Shown: in pieces, positions 1 through 13,000 of the stretch | How positions within the stretch are numbered: position 1 is the stretch's first letter | Layout: each line of letters begins with the position of its first letter | Assembly: GCF_048569485.1 (NCBI RefSeq) | Contig: NC_134354.1 | Coordinates: 400,133,103-400,197,102, forward strand | Direction of reading: 5' to 3' | Source of the DNA: Anomaloglossus baeobatrachus | Taxonomy: Eukaryota; Chordata; Amphibia; Anura; Aromobatidae | DNA: 64,000 nt | Position numbers and translations under genes: made by a program | Notes under the pieces: model-generated | Databases searched by the model: none | What the model saw: the letters and a program-made list of their open reading frames with translations, nothing else | Told to the model about the DNA's origin: nothing

Positions 1-440
1 CAACGGGAAGAGGCGTGCTTCGGGGGCACGCCAACGGGAAGAGGCGTGCTTCGGGGGCACGCCAACGGGAAGAGGCGTGCTTCGGGGGCACGCCAACGGG
101 AAGAGGCGTGCTTCGGGGGCACGCCAACGGGAAGAGGCGTGCTTCGGGGGCACGCCAACGGGAAGAGGCGTGCTTCGGGGGCACGCCAACGGGAAGAGGC
201 GTGCTTCGGGGGCACGCCAACGGGAAGAGGCGTGCTTCGGGGGCACGCCAACGGGAAGAGGCGCGCTTCGGGGGCACGCCAACGGGAAGAGGCGCGCTTC
301 GGCGGCACGCCAACGGGAAGAGGCGTGCTTCGGAGGCACGCCAACGGGAAGAGCCGTGCTTCGGGGGGCACGCCAACGGGAGGAGGCGTGCTTCGCGGGC
401 ATGCCAACGGGAAGAGGCGTGCTTCGGGGGCACACCAACG
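1..440. repeat. Monomer A block (representative, 31-bp units)
   Basis: About 14 head-to-tail copies of a 31-bp unit. Each unit reads GCACGCC, then the 10-base loop AACGGGAAGA, then GGCGTGC, then TTCGGGG. The first and third parts are exact reverse complements, so every unit can form a 7-bp hairpin. Composition by count is 14 G, 8 C, 6 A and 3 T, with four CpGs. Common variants alter CpGs (GGCATGC, TTTGGGG, AATGGG) or the loop (AACGCG, AACGTC, AACGGC). Because 31 is not a multiple of 3, each frame cycles through all three phases and gives the same 31-residue peptide period in every forward frame. I regard that as an artefact. The last unit before each B block carries CACACCAACGAGAAGC. Confidence 0.95.
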
Positions 441-910
441 AGAAGCGAGGCCCAAGGGGACAGCCCGGCGGTTGGCCCAAGAGAGGCCCAAGGGTGCAGC
501 CCAATGGTTGGCCCAGGAGAAACTCAAGGGTGCAGCCCGATGGCCCAAGACCCAAGGGTGCAGCCCAGTTGTCGGCCCAAGAAAGGCCTGAGGGTGCAGC
601 CCGATGGTAGGCCCAAGGGTTCAGCCCGGTGGTTGGCCCAAGAGAGGCACAACGGTGCAGCCCAGAGGTTGGCCCAAGAGAGGCCCAAGGGTGCAGCTCA
701 ATGGTTGGCCCAAGAGAGGCCCAAGGGTGCAGCCGAGTGGTTGGCCCAGGAGAGGCTCAAGGGTGCAGCCCGATGGCCCAAAACCCAAGGGTGCAGCCCA
801 GTTGACGGTTCATAAAAGGCCTGAGGGTGCAGCCCGATGGTAGGCCCAAGGGTGCAGCCCGGTTGTCGGCCCAAGAAAGGCATGAGGGTGCAGCCCGGTG
901 GTCGGCCCAA
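441..910. repeat. Monomer B block (representative, 36-bp units)
   Basis: Head-to-tail copies of a 36-bp unit containing GGTTGGCCCA, AGAGAGGCCC and AAGGGTGCAG, with shorter 28- and 33-bp forms (for example GATGGCCCAAGACCC). Unlike A, the unit is poor in CpG. In the forward frames B carries recurring stops (the TAG in TGGTAGGCCC and the TGA in GCCTGAG), which end most of the long frames that enter from A. The variants occur in a fixed order within each block: AATGG, the GGAGAAACTC unit, the GATGGCCCAAGACCC unit, the GTCGGCCC unit, the TGGTAGGC unit and so on. B is therefore itself a small ordered array rather than a random mix. The block ends at the GGGAAACAG marker that returns the array to A. 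Confidence 0.93.
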
Positions 911-3900
911 GACAGGGAAACAGGCAGCATGCCAACGGGAAGAGGCGTGCTTCGGGGGCACGCCAACGCGAAGAGGCGTGCTTCGAGGGCACGCCAAAGC
1001 GAAGAGGCGTGCTTCGGGGGCACGCCAACGGGAAAAGGCGTGCTTCGGGGGCACGCCAACGGGAAGAGGCGTGCTTCGGGGGCACGCCAACGGGAAGAGG
1101 CGTGCTTCGGGGGCACGCCAACGGGAAGAGGCGTGCTTCGGGGGCACGCCAACGGGAAGAGGCGTGCTTTGGGGGCACGCCAACGGGAAGAGGCGTGCTT
1201 CGGGGGCACGCCAACGGGAAGAGGCGTGCTTCGGGGGCACGCCAACGGGAAGAGGCGTGCTTCGGGGGCACGCCAACGTCAAGAGGCGTGCTTCGGGGGC
1301 ACGCCAACGGGAGGAGGCGTGCTTCGGGGGCACGCCAACGGGAAGAGGCGTGCTTCGGGGGCACGCCAACGTCAAGAGGCGTGCTTCGGGGGCACGCCAA
1401 CGGGAAGAGGCGTGCTTCGGGGGCACGCCAACGGGAAGAGGCGTGCTTCGGGGGCACACCAACGAGAAGCGAGGCCCAAGGGGACAGCCCTGCGGTTGGC
1501 CCAAGAGAGGCCCAAGGGTGCAGCCCAATGGTTGGCCCAGGAGAAACTCAAGGGTGCAGCCCGATGGCCCAAGACCCAAGGGTGCAGCCCAGTTGTCGGC
1601 CCAAGAGAGGCATAACGGTGCAGCCCAGAGGTTGGCCCAAGAGAGGCCCAAGGGTGCAGCTCAATGGTTGGCCCAAGAGAGGCCCAAGGGTGCAGCCGAG
1701 TGGTTGGCCCAGGAGAGGCTCAAGGGGGCAGCCCGATGGCCCAAAACCCAAGGGTGCAGCCCAGTTGACGGTCAAGAAAGGCCTGAGGGTGCAGCCCGGT
1801 GGTCGGCCCAAGAGAGGGAAACAGACAGCATGCCAACGGGAAGAGGCGTGCTTCGGGGGCACGCCAACGCGAAGAGGCGTGCTTCGAGGGCACGCCAACG
1901 CGAAGAGGCGTGCTTCGAGGGCACGCCAACGCGAAGAGGCGTGCTTCGGGGGCACGCCAACGGGAAGAGGCGTGCTTCGGGGGCACGCCAACGGGAAGAG
2001 GCGTGCTTCGGGGGCACGCCAACGGGAAGAGGCGTGCTTCGGGGGCACGCCAACGAGAAGAGGCGTGCTTCGGGGGCACGCCAACGGGAAACGGGAAGAG
2101 GCGTGCTTCGGGGGCACGCCAACGGGAATAGGCGTGCTTCGGGGGCACGCCAACGGGAAGAGGCATGCTTCGGGGGCACGCCAACGGGAAAAGGTGCTTC
2201 GGGGGCACGCCAACGTCAAGAGGCGTGCTTCGGGGGCACACCAACGGGAAGAGGCGTGCTTCGGGGGCACGCCAACGGGAAGAGGCATGCTTCGGGGGCA
2301 CGCCAACGGGAAGAGACGTGCTTCGGGGGCACGCCAGCAAGAAGAGGCGTGCTTCGGGGGCACGCCAACGGGAAGAGGCGTGCTTCGGGACAACGCCAAT
2401 GGGAAGAGGCGTGCTTCGGGGGCACGCCAACGGCAAGAGGCGTGCTTCGGGTGCACGCCAACGGCAAGAGAAGCGTGCTTCGGGGGCACGCCAACGGGAG
2501 GAGGCGTGCTTCGGGGGCACGCCAATGGGCAGAGGCGTGCTTCGGGGGCACACCAACGAGAAGCTTGGCCCAAGAGAGGCCCAAGGGGACAGCCTGGTGG
2601 TTGACCCAAGAGAGGCCCAAGGGTGCAGCCCGGCGGTTGGCCCAAGAGAGGCCAGAGGGTGCAGCCCAATGGTTGGCCCAGGAGAAACTCAAGGGTGCAG
2701 CCCGATGGCCCAAGACCCAAGGGTGCAGCCCAATTGTCGGCCCAAGAAAGGCCTGAGGGTGCAGCCCGATGGTAGGCCCAAGGGTGCAGCCCGGTGGTTG
2801 GCCCAAGAGAGGCCCAAGGGTGCAGCCCAGAGGTTGGCCCAAGAGAGGCCCAAGGGTGCAGCTCAATGGTTGGCCCAAGAGAGGCCCAAGGGTGCAGCCG
2901 AGTGGTTGGCCCAGGAGAGGCTCAAGGGTGCAGCCCGATGGCCCAAAACCCAAGGGTGCAGCCCAGTTGACGGTTCATAAAAGGCCTGAGGGTGCAGCCC
3001 GATGGTAGGCCCAAGGGTGCAGCCCGGTTGTCGGCCCAAGAAAGGCATGAGGGTGCAGCCCGGTGGTCGGCCCAAGAGAGGGAAACAGACAACATGCCAA
3101 CGGGAAGAGGCGTGCTTCGGGGGCACGCTAACGCGAAGAGGCGTGCTTCGAGGGCACGCTAACGCGAAGAGGCGTGCTTCGGGGGCACGCCAACGCGAAG
3201 AGGCGTGCTTCGGGGGCACGCCAACGGGAAGAGGCGTGCTTCGGGGGCACGCCAACGGGAAGAGGCGTGCTTCGGGGGCACGCCAACGGGAAGAGGCGTG
3301 CTTCGGGGGCACGCCAACGGGAAGAGACGTGCTTCGGGGGCACGCCAGCAAGAAGAGGCGTGCTTCGGGGGCACGCCAACGGGAAGAGGCGTGCTTCGGG
3401 GGCACGCCAACGGAAAGAGGCGTGCTTCGGGGGCACGCCAACGGCAAGAGGCGTGCTTCGGGGGCACGCCAACGGCAAGAGGCGTGCTTCGGGGGTTCGC
3501 CAACGGGAAGAGGCGTGCTTCGGGGGCACGCCAACGGGCAGAGGCGTGCTTCGGGGGCACACCAACGAGAAGCTTGGCCCAAGAGAGGCCCAAGGGGACA
3601 GCCTGGTGGTTGGCCCAAGAGAGGCCCAAGGGTGCAGCCCGGCGGTTGGCCCAAGAGAGGCCCAAGGGTGCAGCCCAATGGTTGGCCCAGGAGAAACTCA
3701 AGGGTGCAGCCCGATGGCCCAAGACCCAAGGGTGCAGCCCAATTGTCGGCCCAAGAAAGGCCTGAGGGTGCAGCCCGATGGTAGGCCCAAGGGTGCAGCC
3801 CGGTGGTTGGCCCAAGAGAGGCCCAAGGGTGCAGCCCAGAGATTGGCCCAAGAGAGGCCCAAGGGTGCAGCTCAATGGTTGGCCCAAGAGAGGCCCAAGG

Positions 3901-4088
3901 GTACAGCCGAGTGGTTGGCCCAGGAGAGGCTCAAGTGTGCAGCCCGATGGCCCAAGACCCAAGGGTGCAGCCCTGTTGACGGTTCAAGAAAGGCCTGAGG
4001 GTGCAGCCCGATGGTAGGCCCAAGGGTGCAGCCCGGTTGTCGGCCCAAGAAAGGCCTGAGGGTGCAGCCCGGTGGTCGGCCCAAGACA

Positions 4089-7000
4089 GGGAAACAGGCA
4101 GCATGCCAACGGGAAGAGGCGTGCTTCGGGGCCACGCCAACGCGAAGAGGCGTGCTTCGAGGGCACGCCAACGCGAAGAGGCGTGCTTCGGGGGCACGCC
4201 AACGGGAAGAGGCGTGCTTCGGGGGCACGCCAACGGGAAGAGGCGTGCTTCGGGGGCACGCCAACGGGAAGAGGCGTGCTTCGGGGGCACGCCAACGGGA
4301 AGAGGCGTGCTTCGGGGGCACGCCAACGGGAAGAGGCGTGCTTCGGGGGCACGCCAACGGCAAGAGGCGTGCTTCGGGGGTTCGCCAACGGGAGGAGGCG
4401 TGCTTCGGGGGCACACCAACGAGAAGCTTGGCCCAAGAGAGGCCCAAGGGGACAGCCTGGTGGTTGGCCCAAGAGAGGCCCAAGGGTGCAGCCCGGCGGT
4501 TGGCCCAAGAGAGGCCCAAGGGTGCAGCCCAATGGTTGGCCCAGGAGAAACTCAAGGGTGCAGCCCGATGGCCCAAGACCCAAGGGTGCAGCCCAATTGT
4601 CGGCCCAAGAAAGGCCTGAGGGTGCAGCCCGATGGTAGGCCCAAGGGTGCAGCCCGGTGGTTGGCCCAAGAGAGGCCCAAGGGTGCAGCCCAGAGATTGG
4701 CCCAAGAGAGGCCCAAGGGTGCAGCTCAATGGTTGGCCCAAGAGAGGCCCAAGGGTACAGCCGAGTGGTTGGCCCAGGAGAGGCTCAAGGGTGCAGCCCG
4801 ATGGCCCAAGACCCAAGGGTGCAGCCCAGTTGACGGTTCAAGAAAGGCCTGAGGGTGCAGCCCGATGGTAGGCCCAAGGGTGCAGCCCGGTTGTCGGCCC
4901 AAGAAAGGCCTGAGGGTGCAGCCCGGTGGTCGGCCCAAGACAGGGAAACAGGCAGCATGCCAACGGGAAGAGGCGTGCTTCGGGGGCACGCCAACGCGAA
5001 GAGGCGTGCTTCGAGGGCACGCCAAAGCGAAGAGGCGTGCTTCGGGGGCACGCCAACGGGAAGAGGCGTGCTTCGGGGGCACGCCAACGGGAAGAGGCGT
5101 GCTTCGGGGGCACGCCAACGGGAAGAGGCGTGCTTCGGGGGCACGCCAACGGGAAGAGGCGTGCTTCGGGGGCACGCCAACGGGAAGAGGCGTGCTTCGG
5201 GGGCACGCCAACGGGAAGAGGCGTGCTTCGGGGGCACGCCAACGGGAAGAGGCGTGCTTCGGGGGCACGCCAACGTCAAGAGGCGTGCTTCGGGGGCACG
5301 CCAACGGGAGGAGGCGTGCTTCGGGGGCACGCCAACGGGAAGAGGCGTGCTTCGGGGGCACGCCAACGTCAAGAGGCGTGCTTCGGGGGCACGCCAACGG
5401 GAAGAGGCGTGCTTCGGGGGCACGCCAACGGGAAGAGGCGTGCTTCGGGGGCACACCAACGAGAAGCGAGGCCCAAGGGGACAGCCCTGCGGTTGGCCCA
5501 AGAGAGGCCCAAGGGTGCAGCCCAATGGTTGGCCCAGGAGAAACTCAAGGGTGCAGCCCGATGGCCCAAGACCCAAGGGTGCAGCCCAGTTGTCGGCCCA
5601 AGAAAGGCCTGAGGGTGCAGCCCGATGGTAGGCCCAAGGGTGCAGCCCGGTGGTTGGCCCAAGAGAGGCATAACGGTGCAGCCCAGAGGTTGGCCCAAGA
5701 GAGGCCCAAGGGTGCAGCCGAGTGGTTGGCCCAGGAGAGGCTCAAGGGGGCAGCCCGATGGCCCAAAACCCAAGGGTGCAGCCCAGTTGACGGTCAAGAA
5801 AGGCCTGAGGGTGCAGCCCGGTGGTCGGCCCAAGAGAGGGAAACAGACAGCATGCCAACGGGAAGAGGCGTGCTTCGGGGGCACGCCAACGCGAAGAGGC
5901 GTGCTTCGAGGGCACGCCAACGCGAAGAGGCGTGCTTCGGGGGCACGCCAACGGGAAGAGGCGTGCTTCGGGGGCACGCCAACGAGAAGAGGCGTGCTTC
6001 GGGGGCACGCCAACGGGAAGAGGCGTGCTTCGGGGGCACGCCAACGGGAAGAGGCGTGCTTCGGGGGCACGCCAACGGGAAGAGACGTGCTTCGGGGGCA
6101 CGCCAGCAAGAAGAGGCGTGCTTCGGGGGCACGCCAACGGGAAGAGGCGTGCTTCGGGGGCACGCCAACGGGAAGAGGCGTGCTTCGGGGGCACGCCAAC
6201 GGCAAGAGGCGTGCTTCGGGGGCACGCCAACGGCAAGAGGCGTGCTTCGGGGGTTCGCCAACGGGAAGAGGCGTGCTTCGGGGGCACGCCAACGGGCAGA
6301 GGCGTGCTTCGGGGGCACACCAACGAGAAGCTTGGCCCAAGAGAGGCCCAAGGGGACAGCCTGGTGGTTGGCCCAAGAGAGGCCCAAGGGTGCAGCCCGG
6401 CGGTTGGCCCAAGAGAGGCCCAAGGGTGCAGCCCAATGGTTGGCCCAGGAGAAACTCAAGGGTGCAGCCCGATGGCCCAAGACCCAAGGGTGCAGCCCAA
6501 TTGTCGGCCCAAGAAAGGCCTGAGGGTGCAGCCCGATGGTAGGCCCAAGGGTGCAGCCCGGTGGTTGGCCCAAGAGAGGCCCAAGGGTGCAGCCCAGAGA
6601 TTGGCCCAAGAGAGGCCCAAGGGTGCAGCTCAATGGTTGGCCCAAGAGAGGCCCAAGGGTACAGCCGAGTGGTTGGCCCAGGAGAGGCTCAAGTGTGCAG
6701 CCCGATGGCCCAAGACCCAAGGGTGCAGCCCTGTTGACGGTTCAAGAAAGGCCTGAGGGTGCAGCCCGATGGTAGGCCCAAGGGTGCAGCCCGGTTGTCG
6801 GCCCAAGAAAGGCCTGAGGGTGCAGCCCGGTGGTCGGCCCAAGACAGGGAAACAGGCAGCATGCCAACGGGAAGAGGCGTGCTTCGGGGGCACGCCAACG
6901 CGAAGAGGCGTGCTTCGAGGGCACGCCAACGCGAAGAGGCGTGCTTCGGGGGCACGCCAACGGGAAGAGGCGTGCTTCGGGGGCACGCCAACGGGAAGAG

Positions 7001-10000
7001 GCGTGCTTCGGGGGCACGCCAACGGGAAGAGGCGTGCTTCGGGGGCACGCCAACGGGAAGAGGCGTGCTTCGGGGGCACGCCAACGGGAAGAGGCGTGCT
7101 TCGGGGGCACGCCAACGGGAAGAGGCGTGCTTCGGGGGCACGCCAACGGCAAGAGGCGTGCTTCGGGGGTTCGCCAACGGGAGGAGGCGTGCTTCGGGGG
7201 CACACCAACGAGAAGCTTGGCCCAAGAGAGGCCCAAGGGGACAGCCTGGTGGTTGGCCCAAGAGAGGCCCAAGGGTGCAGCCCGGCGGTTGGCCCAAGAG
7301 AGGCCCAAGGGTGCAGCCCAATGGTTGGCCCAGGAGAAACTCAAGGGTGCAGCCCGATGGCCCAAGACCCAAGGGTGCAGCCCAATTGTCGGCCCAAGAA
7401 AGGCCTGAGGGTGCAGCCCGATGGTAGGCCCAAGGGTGCAGCCCGGTGGTTGGCCCAAGAGAGGCCCAAGGGTGCAGCCCAGAGATTGGCCCAAGAGAGG
7501 CCCAAGGGTGCAGCTCAATGGTTGGCCCAAGAGAGGCCCAAGGGTACAGCCGAGTGGTTGGCCCAGGAGAGGCTCAAGGGTGCAGCCCGATGGCCCAAGA
7601 CCCAAGGGTGCAGCCCAGTTGACGGTTCAAGAAAGGCCTGAGGGTGCAGCCCGATGGTAGGCCCAAGGGTGCAGCCCGGTTGTCGGCCCAAGAAAGGCCT
7701 GAGGGTGCAGCCCGGTGGTCGGCCCAAGACAGGGAAACAGGCAGCATGCCAACGGGAAGAGGCGTGCTTCGGGGGCACGCCAACGCGAAGAGGCGTGCTT
7801 CGAGGGCACGCCAAAGCGAAGAGGCGTGCTTCGGGGGCACGCCAACGGGAAGAGGCGTGCTTCGGGGGCACGCCAACGGGAAGAGGCGTGCTTCGGGGGC
7901 ACGCCAACGGGAAGAGGCGTGCTTCGGGGGCACGCCAATGGGAAGAGGCGTGCTTCGGGGGCACGCCAACGGGAAGAGGCGTGCTTCGGGGGCACGCCAA
8001 CGGGAAGAGGCGTGCTTCGGGGGCACGCCAACGGGAAGAGGCGTGCTTCGGGGGCACGCCAACGGGAAGAGGCGTGCTTCGGGGGCACGCCAACGTCAAG
8101 AGGCGTGCTTCGGGGGCACGCCAACGGGAGGAGGCGTGCTTCGGGGGCACGCCAACGGGAAGAGGCGTGCTTCGGGGGCACGCCAACGTCAAGAGGCGTG
8201 CTTCGGGGGCACGCCAACGGGAAGAGGCGTGCTTCGGGGGCACGCCAACGGGAAGAGGCGTGCTTCGGGGGCACACAAACGAGAAGCGAGGCCCAAGGGG
8301 ACAGCCCTGCGGTTGGCCCAAGAGAGGCCCAAGGGTGCAGCCCAATGGTTGGCCCAGGAGAAACTCAAGGGTGCAGCCCGATGGCCCAAGACCCAAGGGT
8401 GCAGCCCAGTTGTCGGCCCAAGAAAGGCCTGAGGGTGCAGCCTGATGGTAGGCCCAAGGGTGCAGCCCGGTGGTTGGCCCAAGAGAGGCATATCGGTGCA
8501 GCCCAGAGGTTGGCCCAAGAGAGGCCCAAGGGTGCAGCCGAGTGGTTGGCCCAGGAGAGGCTCAAGGGGGCAGCCCGATGGCCCAAAACCCAAGGGTGCA
8601 GCCCAGTTGACGGTCAAGAAAGGCCTGAGGGTGCAGCCCGGTGGTCGGCCCAAGAGAGGGAAACAGACAGCATGCCAACGGGAAGAGGCGTGCTTCGGGG
8701 GCACGCCAACGCGAAGAGGCGTGCTTCGAGGGCACGCCAACGCGAAGAGGCGTGCTTCGGGGGCACGCCAACGGGAAGAGGCGTGCTTCGGGGGCACGCC
8801 AACGGGAAGAGGCGTGCTTCGGGGGCACGCCAACGGGAAGAGGCGTGCTTCGGGGGCACGCCAACGTCAAGAGGCGTGCTTCGGGGGCACGCCAACGGAA
8901 AGAGGCGTGCTTCGGGGGCACGCCAACGAGAAGAGGCATGCTTCGGGGGCACGCCAACGGGAAGAGACGTGCTTCGGGGGCACGCCAGCAAGAAGAGGCG
9001 TGCTTCGGGGGCACGCCAACGGGAAGAGGCGTGCTTCGGGGGCACGCCAACGGGAAGAGGCGTGCTTCGGGGGCACGCCAACGGCAAGAGGCGTGCTTCG
9101 GGTGCACGCCAACGGCAAGAGAAGCGTGCTTCGGGGGCACGCCAACGGGAGGAGGCGTGCTTCGGGGGCACGCCAATGGGCAGAGGCGTGCTTCGGGGGC
9201 ACACCAACGAGAAGCTTGGCCCAAGAGAGGCCCAAGGGGACAGCCTGGTGGTTGACCCAAGAGAGGCCCAAGGGTGCAGCCCGGCGGTTGGCCCAAGAGA
9301 GGCCCAAGGGTGCAGCCCAATGGTTGGCCCAGGAGAAACTCAAGGGTGCAGCCCGATGGCCCAAGACCCAAGGGTGCAGCCCAATTGTCGGCCCAAGAAA
9401 GGCCTGAGGGTGCAGCCCGATGGTAGGCCCAAGGGTGCAGCCCAGTGGTTGGCCCAAGAGAGGCCCAAGGGTGCAGCCCAGAGGTTGGCCCAAGAGAGGC
9501 CCAAGGGTGCAGCTCAATGGTTGGCCCAAGAGAGGCCCAAGGGTGCAGCCGAGTGGTTGGCCCAGGAGAGGCTCAAGGGTGCAGCCCGATGGCCCAAGAC
9601 CCAAGGGTGCAGCCCAGTTGACGGTTCAAGAAAGGCCTGAGGGTGCAGCCCGATGGTAGGCCCAAGGGTGCAGCCCGGTTGTCGGCCCAAGAAAGGCCTG
9701 AGGGTGTAGCCCGGTGGTCGGCCCAAGACAGGGAAACAGGCAGCATGCCAACGGGAAGAGGCGTGCTTCGAGGGCACGCCAACGCGAAGAGGCGTGCTTC
9801 GGGGGCACGCCAACGGGAAGAGGCGTGCTTCGGGGGCACGCCAACGGGAAGAGGCGTGCTTCGGGGGCACGCCAACGGGAAGAGGCGTGCTTCGGGGGCA
9901 CGCCAACGGGAAGAGGCGTGCTTCGGGGGCACGCCAACGGGAAGAGGCGTGCTTCGGGGGCACCCCAACGGGAAGAGGCGTGCTTCGGAGGCACGCCAAC

Positions 10001-13000
10001 GGGAAGAGGCGTGCTTCGGGGGCACGCCAACTGGAAGAGGCGTGCTTCGGGGGCACGCCAACGGGAAGAGGCGTGCTTCGGGGGCACGCCAACGGGAAGA
10101 GGCGTGCTTCGGGGGCACGCCAACGGGAAGAGGCGTGCTTCGGGGGCACGCCAACGGGAAGAGGCGTGCTTCGGGGGCACGCCAACGTCAAGAGGCGTGC
10201 TTCGGGGGCACGCCAACGGGAGGAGGCGTGCTTCGGGGGCACGCCAACGGGAAGAGGCGTGCTTCGGGGGCACGCCAACGTCAAGAGGCGTGCTTCGGGG
10301 GCACGCCAACGGGAAGAGGCGTGCTTCGGGGGCACGCCAACGGGAAGAGGCGTGCTTCGGGGGCACACCAACGAGAAGCGAGGCCCAAGGGGACAGCCCT
10401 GCGGTTGGCCCAAGAGAGGCCCAAGGGTGCAGCCCAATGGTTGGCCCAGGAGAAACTCAAGGGTGCAGCCCGATGGCCCAAGACCCAAGGGTGCAGCCCA
10501 GTTGTCGGCCCAAGAAAGGCCTGAGGGTGCAGCCCGATGGTAGGCCCAAGGGTGCAGCCCGGTGGTTGGCCCAAGAGAGGCATAACGGTGCAGCCCAGAG
10601 GTTGGCCCAAGAGAGGCCCAAGGGTGCAGCCGAGTGGTTGGCCCAGGAGAGGCTCAAGGGGGCAGCCCGATGGCCCAAAACCCAAGGATGCAGCCCAGTT
10701 GACGGTCAAGAAAGGCCTGAGGGTGCAGCCCGGTGGTCGGCCCAAGAGAGGGAAACAGACAGCATGCCAACGGGAAGAGGCGTGCTTCGGGGGCACGCCA
10801 ACGCGAAGAGGTGTGCTTCGAGGGCACGCCAACGCGAAGAGGCGTGCTTCGGGGGCACGCCAACGGGAAGAGGCGTGCTTCGGGGGCACGCCAACGGGAA
10901 GAGGCGTGCTTCGGGGGCACGCCAACGGGAAGAGGCGTGCTTCGGGGGCACGCCAACGTCAAGAGGCGTGCTTCGGGGGCACGCCAACGGGAAGAGGCGT
11001 GCTTCGGGGGCACGCCAACGGGAAGAGGCATGCTTCGGGGGCACGCCAACGGGAAGAGACGTGCTTCGGGGGCACGCCAGCAAGAAGAGGCGTGCTTCGG
11101 GGGCACGCCAACGGGAAGAGGCGTGCTTCGGGGGCACGCCAACGGGAAGAGGCGTGCTTCGGGGGCACACCAACGAGAAGCTTGGCTCAAGAGAGGCCCA
11201 AGGGGACAGCCTGGTGGTTGGCCCAAGAGAGGCCCAAGGGTGCAGCCCGGCGGTTGGCCCAAGAGAGGCCCAAGGGTGCAGCCCAATGGTTGGCCCAGGA
11301 GAAACTCAAGGGTGCAGCCCGATGGCCCAAGACCCAAGGGTGCAGCCCAATTGTCGGCCCAAGAAAGGCCTGAGGGTGCAGCCCTATGGTAGGCCCAAGG
11401 GTGCAGCCCGGTGGTTGGCCCAAGAGAGGCCCAAGGGTGCAGCCCAGAGATTGGCCCAAGAGAGGCCCAAGGGTGCAGCTCAATGGTTGGCCCAAGAGAG
11501 GCCCAAGGGTACAGCCGAGTGGTTGGCCCAGGAGAGGCTCAAGTGTGCAGCCCGATGGCCCAAGACCCAAGGGTGCAGCCCAGTTGACGGTTCAAGAAAG
11601 GCCTGAGGGTGCAGCCCGATGGTAGGCCCAAGGGTGCAGCCCGGTTGTCGGCCCAAGAAAGGCCTGAGGATGCAGCCCGGTGGTCGGCCCAAGACAGGGA
11701 AACAGGCAGCATGCCAACGGGAAGAGGCGTGCTTCGGGGGCACGCCAACGCGAAGAGGCGTGCTTCGAGGGCACGCCAACGCGAAGAGGCGTGCTTCGGG
11801 GGCACGCCAACGGGAAGAGGCGTGCTTCGGGGGCACGCCAACGGGAAGAGGCGTGCTTCGGGGGCACGCCAACGGGAAGAGGCGTGCTTCGGGGGCACGC
11901 CAACGGGAAGAGGCGTGCTTCGGGGGCACGCCAACGGGAAGAGGCGTGCTTCGGGGGCACGCCAACGGGAAGAGGCGTGCTTCGGGGGCACGCCAACGGC
12001 AAGAGGCGTGCTTCGGGGGCACGCCAACGGCAAGAGGCGTGCTTCGGGGGTTCGCCAACGGGAGGAGGCGTGCTTCGGGGGCACACCAACGAGAAGCTTG
12101 GCCCAAGAGAGGCCCAAGGGGACAGCCTGGTGGTTGGCCCAAGAGAGGCCCAAGGGTGCAGCCCGGCGGTTGGCCCAAGAGAGGCCCAAGGGTGCAGCCC
12201 AATGGTTGGCCCAGGAGAAACTCAAGGGTGCAGCCCGATGGCCCAAGACCCAAGGGTGCAGCCCAATTGTCGGCCCAAGAAAGGCCTGAGGGTGCAGCCC
12301 GATGGTAGGCCCAAGGGTGCAGCCCGGTGGTTGGCCCAAGAGAGGCCCAAGGGTGCAGCCCAGAGATTGGCCCAAGAGAGGCCCAAGGGTGCAGCTCAAT
12401 GGTTGGCCCAAGAGAGGCCCAAGGGTACAGCCGAGTGGTTGGCCCAGGAGAGGCTCAAGGGTGCAGCCCGATGGCCCAAGACCCAAGGGTGCAGCCCAGT
12501 TGACGGTTCAAGAAAGGCGTGAGGGTGCAGCCCGATGGTAGGCCCAAGGGTGCAGCCCGGTTGTCGGCCCAAGAAAGGCCTGAGGGTGCAGCCCGGTGGT
12601 CGGCCCAAGACAGGGAAACAGGCAGCATGCCAACGGGAAGAGGCGTGCTTCGGGGGCACGCCAACGCGAAGAGGCGTGCTTCGAGGGCACGCCAAAGCGA
12701 AGAGGCGTGCTTCGGGGGCACGCCAACGGGAAGAGGCGTGCTTCGGGGGCACGCCAACGGGAAGAGGCATGCTTCGGGGGCACGCCAACGGGAAGAGGCG
12801 TGCTTCGGGGGCACGCCAACGGGAAGAGGCGTGCTTCGGGGGCACGCCAACGGGAAGAGGCGTGCTTCGGGGGCACGCCAACGGGAAGAGGCGTGCTTCG
12901 GGGGCACGCCAACGTCAAGAGGCGTGCTTCGAGGGCACGCCAACGGGAGGAGGCGTGCTTCGGGGGCACGCCAACGGGAAGAGGCGTGCTTCGGGGGCAC